Origin: Stackebrandtia nassauensis DSM 44728
GTDB lineage: Bacteria > Actinomycetota > Actinomycetes > Mycobacteriales > Micromonosporaceae
Assembly: GCF_000024545.1 (NCBI RefSeq)
Contig: NC_013947.1
Location: 5,890,001-5,954,000, forward strand
Length of the DNA stretch: 64,000 nucleotides
Reading direction: 5' to 3'
Within the stretch, counting starts at the first letter, position 1, and each line of letters starts with the position of its first letter. The translations under genes and the position numbers were made by a program. The notes below the pieces were generated by a model that had not been told where the DNA came from, ran no database searches, and was given only the letters and a program-made list of their open reading frames with translations. Shown piece by piece: positions 58,602 to 64,000 of the stretch.

Positions 58602-58997
58602 TCACCCGCGACCGAAGCGCGCGGGCGAGGTCAGCGAGTCCCCCACCTGGTTGATGAGGGTGGCCAGTTCGTGCCCCACCTGGCCGATGTCGCAGCTCTT
58701 GTCGGACAGGGCGAGCAGGCTGGCGCCGCCCGGCGCCGACATCGAGAACATGAACCCCTCCTGGGTCTGGGTCAGGTTGCTGATGACCGGGTCGGCCTGC
58801 AACGACCGCGCCGCCCCGGCCAGCAGACTCACCAGTCCCGAGGCGATCGCGGACAGCCGCTCGCCCTGTTCCTGCGGCAGCGCGTCGTCGCGGGCGACCA
58901 GCAGCCCGTCGGCGGACACCGCGATGACGTGGGTGACATGCGGGACCCGGGTGACGAAGTCGTTGAGCAGGAAGTTCAGGTCTTCACCGTTGTACAC
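58602..58997 (-). CDS. Roadblock/LC7-domain protein (CvnB-like)
   Basis: 131 residues from GTG 58997 with AAGGAG 6-7 nt upstream. LNFLLNDFVTRVPHVTHVIAVSADGLLVARD and LSAIASGLVSLLAGAARSL form the roadblock fold common to the second gene of actinobacterial conservons, thought to regulate a partner small GTPase. It starts 2 bp after the kinase stop. No CvnC (DUF742) or CvnD (GTPase) gene follows; a serine hydrolase does. Confidence 0.94.
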   Translation of the reverse strand: MYNGEDLNFLLNDFVTRVPHVTHVIAVSADGLLVARDDALPQEQGERLSAIASGLVSLLAGAARSLQADPVISNLTQTQEGFMFSMSAPGGASLLALSDKSCDIGQVGHELATLINQVGDSLTSPARFGRG

Positions 58998-58999
58998 CG

Positions 59000-61351
59000 T
59001 TAGCTCCTTGAGTCTGTGGGCGAAGCGCCGGCGTCACCGAACAGTCCCCGGGCGAAGGCGGTGTAGGTGGCGCCGATCGCTTCGGGGTCGCGCCGGGCGG
59101 GCGCGTCGGGACGGTCGTGGGTCGGTGCCACCGCGCCGGGAACCAGCTGGGATCGCGGGCGTCGGCGGGGCAGCCCGGTGACCTCGTCGTAGGTGGTCTC
59201 CCGGCTGGGCAGCGCGGCGCCGGCGCGCAGCGAGCTGTCGGCGTGCACCGTCTGCCATTCGAAGTGGATGACCGGCAGCCCGGCCGCGGCGTCGGGGACG
59301 GTGGCGGGTCCGCTGCCGATGCCCAGCAGGCCGCCCCGGAACAGTGGCGCCTCCGTGGCGTCGGCGGGGGCGGCGTTGCTGAGCTGCCGCTGCTGCGTCA
59401 GGTCGCGGGCGAAGCGCAGGATCGAGTGCGGCAGCACGACCTCGGCGGTGGTGCCGGAGCTCTCGGTGGCCGGTTGCAGCCGCACCTGGATGCCGTGCCG
59501 TTTCGCCAGTTGCCCGACCACGGTCAGGCCCATCGACTGCATCGCCTCCAGGTCGAGCGGCGCCCGGGTGCCCAGTCGGGCGTTGTAGCGGGACATCCGT
59601 TGTGGATCGATGCCGATGCCGTAGTCGCGGATCTGGATCACGACCCGGTCGGTGAGGTAGCGCGCGATCACCTCGGTGGGGTGGCGCGAGTACTGGGTGG
59701 CGTTGTCCATCAGTTCGGCCAGGATCTGCACCACGTCCTCGACGGCCGTCGAGGAGATCCACACGCCCTCGTCCACTGTGGTGACGTTGATGCGGGTGTA
59801 GTGCTCGGTGTGGGACTGGGCCGCGGTCAGGACGTCGTTGAGTTTCTCGTCGCTGGTGCGCACCCGGGCCGCGGCGGCGCCGCCCAGCACCAGCAGACTG
59901 TCGTTGGCGCGTCCCAGCAGTGCCACCAGGTGGTCCAGCCGGAACAGCAGTTGCAGCCGGTTGGGGTCCTGCTCGTCGCGCTCGGCTTCGTCCAGTGTGG
60001 CGGTGAGCCGCCCGGTGAGCGAGTGGCCGCGCCGGGCGAGCCGGACGAACATCGTTCCGATGTGGACCCGTAGCAGCGCCTGTTCGGCGGCCACCCGGAT
60101 CGCCTCGTGGTGGACGTCGTCGAACGCCTCCCCGACCTCGATGATCTCGGCGGCGCCCTGGGTCTTGAGCGGGGCGGCGGTGTTGTCGGCGAACTCGCGC
60201 GGGGTCAGGCCCGCCAGGCCCTCGTGCTCGCTGACCTGCTTGACGGCGGTGGGCAGTTCCTCGTAGGCGATGCGGCGGGCCGAGTCGCGCAGCTGCCGCA
60301 GTCCCCGGATGACGGGACGGCCCAGCCACAGCGTCGCCATCACGGCCACGGCGACGGTCAGCAGCACGATCACGGTCTCGATCAGCACCCGCAGCACCAC
60401 GTCGTCGCGGATCGAGCGGGCCAGCGTCACCGCGGAGTCCTGGGTGTCGTCCACATAGGTGGCGGTGTCCTTGTGCCGGGCGTCGTAGGCGCCCATGAGT
60501 TCGGCGTGGTCGATGTCGACGTTCTCGTCGGTGCGGCTGGTGGCCACGGTGCTCTCCAGCGAGTTGGCCGGACGGGCGGCGCCACCGCCCAGACCACCGG
60601 CCTCGAACACGGCCTCGCCGCCGATGCGCCGGTACTCGCTCATCGTCTGCGACCGCGACAGGCTCAGCGTCATGAAGGGCCGGTAGGCCGCCGCCAGCGG
60701 TTTGCCGTCCGGCAGTTGCAGGATCAGTACCCGCAGCCGCTCGGAGTACTCGTCCGCCGACGCCAGCAGGGAAGCCGCCCGCACCCGCCGGCTCAGTTCG
60801 GCGTCGTCGACGAGGTCGACGGCGCGGTCGAGCACCCGCATCAGCCGCCGCACCGCCGCGTCGTAGACGGTCAGATAGACCTCTTCGGACTCGTCGAGTT
60901 CGGCGGAGCGGACCCGGTCGAGCCGGTTGAGCGGTTTGTCGGCCTGCTCCAGCTGTTCCCTGACCTCGGCGTCACCCTCGAAGGTCTCGCGGGCCTGTTT
61001 CAGCGCGCCGAGTTTCTCGTCGGTGGCGTAGACGGCCTCGTCCAGATGCCGCAGGTCGCGCTGGTCCTCGTCGAGGTTCAGTTCGTCGCCGTAGATCTGG
61101 ACCGCCATCTGGTGGCGTTCCTCCTGTAGCGCGCTCAGGGTCTCGGCGACGGTCTTGGTCAGTTCGACGACGCGGGCGGTGTCGCCGATGCGCAGGGCCT
61201 CCAATGTCGAGTCGACCAGCCGCACCGCCACCACCCCCGACAGCGCCACCAGCGGTATCAGCAGGATGAGCGCCAGTTTCGAGCCGATGCGCATGTTCCT
61301 GAACCGGGTTGTCTTCGAGCGACGTCTCACGGCGGATGCTGAGGTCGTCAT
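59000..61351 (-). CDS. Conservon sensor kinase (CvnA-like, nitrate/sulfonate-sensing type)
   Basis: 783 residues from ATG 61351. Helix 1 (~24-46), extracellular NIT-like helical domain (~47-315 with LSALQEERHQMAVQIYG and a polar insert), helix 2 (~322-345), a HAMP-like segment (~345-400). Then the conservon-type region VRLARRGHSLTGRLTATLD and LFRLDHLVALLGRANDSLLVLGG (no ordinary phospho-His box). HATPase ~525-640: N-box AELMDNATQYS, RDYGIGIDPQR. The C-terminal ~130 residues are disordered. Works with the roadblock protein encoded next to it. Confidence 0.93.
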   Translation of the reverse strand: MTTSASAVRRRSKTTRFRNMRIGSKLALILLIPLVALSGVVAVRLVDSTLEALRIGDTARVVELTKTVAETLSALQEERHQMAVQIYGDELNLDEDQRDLRHLDEAVYATDEKLGALKQARETFEGDAEVREQLEQADKPLNRLDRVRSAELDESEEVYLTVYDAAVRRLMRVLDRAVDLVDDAELSRRVRAASLLASADEYSERLRVLILQLPDGKPLAAAYRPFMTLSLSRSQTMSEYRRIGGEAVFEAGGLGGGAARPANSLESTVATSRTDENVDIDHAELMGAYDARHKDTATYVDDTQDSAVTLARSIRDDVVLRVLIETVIVLLTVAVAVMATLWLGRPVIRGLRQLRDSARRIAYEELPTAVKQVSEHEGLAGLTPREFADNTAAPLKTQGAAEIIEVGEAFDDVHHEAIRVAAEQALLRVHIGTMFVRLARRGHSLTGRLTATLDEAERDEQDPNRLQLLFRLDHLVALLGRANDSLLVLGGAAAARVRTSDEKLNDVLTAAQSHTEHYTRINVTTVDEGVWISSTAVEDVVQILAELMDNATQYSRHPTEVIARYLTDRVVIQIRDYGIGIDPQRMSRYNARLGTRAPLDLEAMQSMGLTVVGQLAKRHGIQVRLQPATESSGTTAEVVLPHSILRFARDLTQQRQLSNAAPADATEAPLFRGGLLGIGSGPATVPDAAAGLPVIHFEWQTVHADSSLRAGAALPSRETTYDEVTGLPRRRPRSQLVPGAVAPTHDRPDAPARRDPEAIGATYTAFARGLFGDAGASPTDSRS

Positions 61352-61415
61352 GTCCCTGTGCCTTCCATAATGGGCTCACCCAGGACTCCCACCGGGTGGT
61401 CGTGCTTTTCTTCGC

Positions 61416-61430
61416 TAGATCAGTGATCTA
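61416..61430. promoter_or_regulatory. 15-bp palindrome upstream of the conservon
   Basis: TAGATCA-G-TGATCTA (perfect 7-bp arms) lies 65 bp before the kinase start in an AT-rich stretch. Likely operator; TTGACG at ~61465 (minus) may be a -35. Confidence 0.5.
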
Positions 61431-61475
61431 CGTATTTGCATATCTCGACACCTTGTGTGGTCGACGCGATACACG

Positions 61476-62183
61476 TCAACCCCCCAAATAGGCGTCAACT
61501 ACCCGCCGATCGGCTAGCAACCGGGGTGCCGGTCCCGAATGCGAGACGACCCCGGTTTCCAGGACATATCCGGTATCCGCGGCGCGCAGCGCCCGCCGGG
61601 CGTTCTGCTCGACGAGCACAATGGTCACTCCGGTGGCCCGGATCGTCTCGATCACCCGGAACACCTCGTCGACGAGTTTGGGCGACAGCCCCATGGACGG
61701 TTCGTCCATGAGCAGCACCCGCGGCTGCGCGACCATCGCGCGGGCGATGGCCAGCATCTGTTGCTCCCCACCGGAAAGCGTCCCCGCCGACAGGTCGCGG
61801 CGCTGCGCCAGCACCGGGAACAGCTCGTACATCTCGGCGATGGTGGCCGCGGCGCGGCGTCGCCGCCAGCCGCCGAGCAGCAGGTTCTCGGCGACCGTGA
61901 GGGTGGTGAGGATCTGTCGGCCCTCGGGCACCAGCACCATTCCGGCGGCGACCCGCCGGTGCGCGGGCCAGCGGGTGATGTTCGCGCCGTCATAGTGGAC
62001 GGTCCCGGACTTCGGACGCACCAGTCCCGAGACCGCGCCCAGCACCGAGGACTTGCCCGCGCCGTTGGCGCCGACCAGGCTGATCAGCTCGCCGCGCGGG
62101 GCGGTGAACGACACGTCGCGCACCGCCCGCACCCGTCCGTAGGAGACGTGCAGACCGTCCACTCGCAGCAGTTCATCGGACAT
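61476..62183 (-). CDS. livF: Branched-chain amino acid-type ABC transporter ATPase (LivF-like)
   Basis: 235 residues. Walker A GANGAGKSSV (~39), VLVPEGRQILTTLTVAENL (LivF motif), signature LSGGEQQMLAIARAM (~135), Walker B VLLMDEPSMGLS (~155), switch LVEQNARRAL. The start ATG 62183 overlaps the end of the permease-ATPase fusion gene by 11 bp. Acts with that gene and livH as part of an importer; no periplasmic-binding protein gene lies in the visible part. Confidence 0.94.
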   Translation of the reverse strand: MSDELLRVDGLHVSYGRVRAVRDVSFTAPRGELISLVGANGAGKSSVLGAVSGLVRPKSGTVHYDGANITRWPAHRRVAAGMVLVPEGRQILTTLTVAENLLLGGWRRRRAAATIAEMYELFPVLAQRRDLSAGTLSGGEQQMLAIARAMVAQPRVLLMDEPSMGLSPKLVDEVFRVIETIRATGVTIVLVEQNARRALRAADTGYVLETGVVSHSGPAPRLLADRRVVDAYLGG

Positions 62184-63864
62184 GGGTGTCCTCCGGATCC
62201 TCCGCGCCGAGGTAGGCGCCGATCACCTCGGGATCGGCCGCGACGGCCACCGGATCGCCCACCGCCAGCACCTCACCGAAGTTGAGCACCGCCACCCTGG
62301 TGCAGGTGTCGATGACCATGCGGACGTTGTGCTCGATCAGGATCACGGTGATGCCCTCGTCGGCCACCGAGCGGATCGCCTTGGACAGGTCGGAGGCCTC
62401 GACGTGGTTCATCCCGGCGGCGGGCTCGTCCAGGATCAGCAGACTGGGATGCGAGGCCAGCGCCCGCGCGATCTCCAGCCGCCGCTGGTCGCCATAGGAC
62501 AGTTCGTCGGCGGCCAGGTGCGACTTGTCGTCCAGCCCGACCCGTTCCAGCTGCGTCATCGCCTGCGCGACGGCCCGGCGTTCGTCGGCCCGCGCCGAGG
62601 GCAGCCACAGCAGCCGTCGCAGGAACGTGGGACGGCAGACCACGTGGGTGCCGATCAAGGCGTTGTCCAGCACCGACAGTCGGCCGAACAGTTTGGAGTG
62701 CTGGAAGGTGCGGCTCACCCCGGCCCCGGCGAGGCGGTGCGGTCGCATCCGGTTGCCCAGTCGTACGCCCAGCACCTCCCCGGTGCCGCTGGTCGGCGCG
62801 GTCAGGCCGCTGATCATGTTGACCAATGTGGTCTTTCCGGCGCCGTTGGGGCCGATGACGCCGAGGATCTCGCCACTGCGCACCGTCAGGTCGACGCCGC
62901 GCACGGCGTGCACGCCGCCGTAGTCCTTGCCCAGGCCGGACAACTCCAGGATCGGGATCCCGGCGGCGGGCAGCGGCGGCAGTACCGGCGGGGCGGCGCC
63001 GGCCGAGCCGAGCGGTTTCGTCCGTGGCCTGATCCAGGTGAGCAGACTGGACAGTCCGCCGGGCAGGAACAGGATGACCAGCAGCAGCAACGCGCCGGTG
63101 ACGAAGGGGTGCATCCACCCGGCTTCCAGTCCGGTGGCCCGTTGCAGTTCGGGGAGCAGGTTCAGGAAACCACTGCCCATGATGGGCCCGAAGAACACCA
63201 GGAAACCGCCGACGATGGCGGTGACCAGGCCGTCGAGCATCATGGTGAAGTTGAAGTCGCCGGGTTCGATGCCCCGGGCGAAGAACGCGAACAGTGAGCC
63301 GTACATGCCCGCCAGCGCGCCCGAGGCGGTGAAGGCCGCCATCCGGGCCCGGGACACGTTGATGCCCATCGCCCCGGCGGCGACCTCGTCCTCGCGCACG
63401 GCGGCCAGCGCCCGGCCCATCCGGGACGGTCCCAGCCGCCACACGGTGTAGGCCACCAGGATCAGCGCCAGCCAGGCCAGCTCCGGGGTCACCCACTTGT
63501 CCAGGTACATGCCCTCGGGTCCGCCGGTCCACGAGGCGTTGACCATGTAGATGCGCACCACCTCGGCGAAGGCGATGGTGGCGATGGCCAGGAACACGCC
63601 GCGCAGCCGCAGCACCGGCAGTCCCAACAGGACGGCGGCGGCGGCGCCGACGGCGGCTCCCACGGGGATGCCGACGATGGCGGGCGACAGCGACCCGAAC
63701 AACGGGGTCTCGGGGACGACGAGCGCGGAGGTGTAGGCCCCCAGCGAGGCGAACCCGGCCTGGCCGAGGCTCAGTTGTCCGCTCATGAGGACGATGTGGA
63801 ACGAGTAGGCGAGGATGCCGGTCAGGGCGATGGTGGTGAGCAGGGATTCATAACCGTCGAACAT
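62173..63864 (-). CDS. Fused LivM permease and LivG ATPase
   Basis: 563 residues from ATG 63864 (GGGAGG upstream). Residues ~1-285 are a LivM-type permease (8-9 helices, GQLSLGQAGFASLGAYTSAL, RMGRALAAVREDEVAAGAMGI, a cytoplasmic coupling loop). After a Pro/Ala linker, residues ~310-555 are a LivG-type ATPase: GPNGAGKTTL Walker A, VSRTFQHSKLFGRLSVLDN, signature LSYGDQRRLEIARAL (Y instead of the first G pair) and LLILDEPAAGMN. Normally two genes; the fusion ensures 1:1 assembly. It overlaps livH by 1 nt (TGATG) and livF by 11 nt. Confidence 0.94.
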   Translation of the reverse strand: MFDGYESLLTTIALTGILAYSFHIVLMSGQLSLGQAGFASLGAYTSALVVPETPLFGSLSPAIVGIPVGAAVGAAAAVLLGLPVLRLRGVFLAIATIAFAEVVRIYMVNASWTGGPEGMYLDKWVTPELAWLALILVAYTVWRLGPSRMGRALAAVREDEVAAGAMGINVSRARMAAFTASGALAGMYGSLFAFFARGIEPGDFNFTMMLDGLVTAIVGGFLVFFGPIMGSGFLNLLPELQRATGLEAGWMHPFVTGALLLLVILFLPGGLSSLLTWIRPRTKPLGSAGAAPPVLPPLPAAGIPILELSGLGKDYGGVHAVRGVDLTVRSGEILGVIGPNGAGKTTLVNMISGLTAPTSGTGEVLGVRLGNRMRPHRLAGAGVSRTFQHSKLFGRLSVLDNALIGTHVVCRPTFLRRLLWLPSARADERRAVAQAMTQLERVGLDDKSHLAADELSYGDQRRLEIARALASHPSLLILDEPAAGMNHVEASDLSKAIRSVADEGITVILIEHNVRMVIDTCTRVAVLNFGEVLAVGDPVAVAADPEVIGAYLGAEDPEDTHVR

Positions 63865-64000
63865 CAAACCTCCCGGGTCTTGACTTGTCCGAACAGGCCC
63901 TGGGGTCGCGTCAGCAGAATCACGAACAGCAGGACGAAGGCGACGACGTTCTTCCAGGTGGAGTCGATGAGGTGCACCGTGAACGCCTCGGCGAAGCCGA
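63864..64000 (-). CDS. livH: Branched-chain amino acid-type permease (LivH-like), 5' part outside window
   Basis: The last ~44 residues are visible: GFAEAFTVHLIDSTWKN, a hydrophobic helix VVAFVLLFVILL and the ending TRPQGLFGQ, which is the near-invariant C-terminus (R-P-x-G-L-F-G) of LivH permeases. The stop TGA overlaps the next ATG. Confidence 0.85.
   Translation of the reverse strand, partial: GFAEAFTVHLIDSTWKNVVAFVLLFVILLTRPQGLFGQVKTREV

Noticed and set aside
1-64000. CRISPR arrays, rRNA genes, intact insertion sequences or prophage
   Set aside because: No regularly spaced direct repeats with spacers, no rRNA signatures, and no transposase, integrase or phage structural proteins were found.

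Overview
This is a high-GC, gene-dense actinobacterial chromosome segment. The evidence is frequent GTG and a few TTG starts, the argS-lysA-hom-thrC cluster, part of an actinobacterial conservon (roadblock plus sensor kinase), and many TetR, PadR and LuxR-type regulators. The feel is of a soil actinomycete (Glycomycetales or Micromonosporales would fit), but no rRNA or phylogenetic marker here fixes the genus. I see no rRNA, CRISPR array, prophage or intact insertion sequence. One tRNA gene, tRNA-Arg(CCG), is present.

Layout. 0-7.2 kb: the end of a PhyH-type dioxygenase gene, a divergent AraC regulator that runs in frame into a nucleotidyltransferase, then minus-strand argS-lysA-hom-thrC. 7.3-13.6 kb: a repetitive Pro-rich single-pass membrane protein, an unusual 126-nt nested inverted repeat, a LuxR-type two-component system, and a divergent operon of a 40-residue membrane peptide and an ABC exporter. 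13.6-18.1 kb: an SDR, a GntR-TetR fusion regulator with two operator copies, a divergent FAD monooxygenase, a hydrolase and a second SDR. 18.3-23.4 kb: a secreted M28 peptidase with P-domain, a secreted GH3 glucosidase and small genes. 23.5-27.2 kb: nrdAB and tRNA-Arg. 27.2-31.7 kb: a CPBP protease, AlkD-like protein, TetR, acyltransferase and AraC regulator.

31.8-39.4 kb is an efflux and redox region. It holds three DHA2-type MFS transporters. One pairs with an Fe(II)/2-oxoglutarate oxygenase under a divergent TetR with a 45-bp dyad. Another is divergent from a multicopper oxidase lipoprotein, with two CsoR-like copper boxes between them. 39.5-48.6 kb: YbaK, a kinase-like protein, the remnant of a LuxR response regulator, mgtE, a double Lrp regulator divergent from a FAD monooxygenase, a pentapeptide-DinB protein, a STAND ATPase with TPRs and a VOC protein.

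48.7-53.4 kb is a coherent drug-response island. A DrrAB-type ABC exporter lies behind an EXLDI-family protein, and a divergent PadR regulator is followed by an aromatic FAD hydroxylase. Distinct repeats sit in the EXLDI/PadR gap. 53.5-58.5 kb: two penicillin-binding-like serine hydrolases, a two-component system whose kinase carries a 63-bp tandem repeat in its ATPase domain, and a DUF4180 protein. 58.6-61.4 kb: a two-gene conservon remnant (sensor kinase and roadblock only). 61.5-64 kb: a branched-chain amino acid-type ABC importer operon with a fused permease-ATPase, running off the window end.

No intergenic stretch exceeds about 300 bases. The longest (26.84-27.07, 41.07-41.33, 15.36-15.55 kb) hold promoters, operators or a pseudogene, described below.
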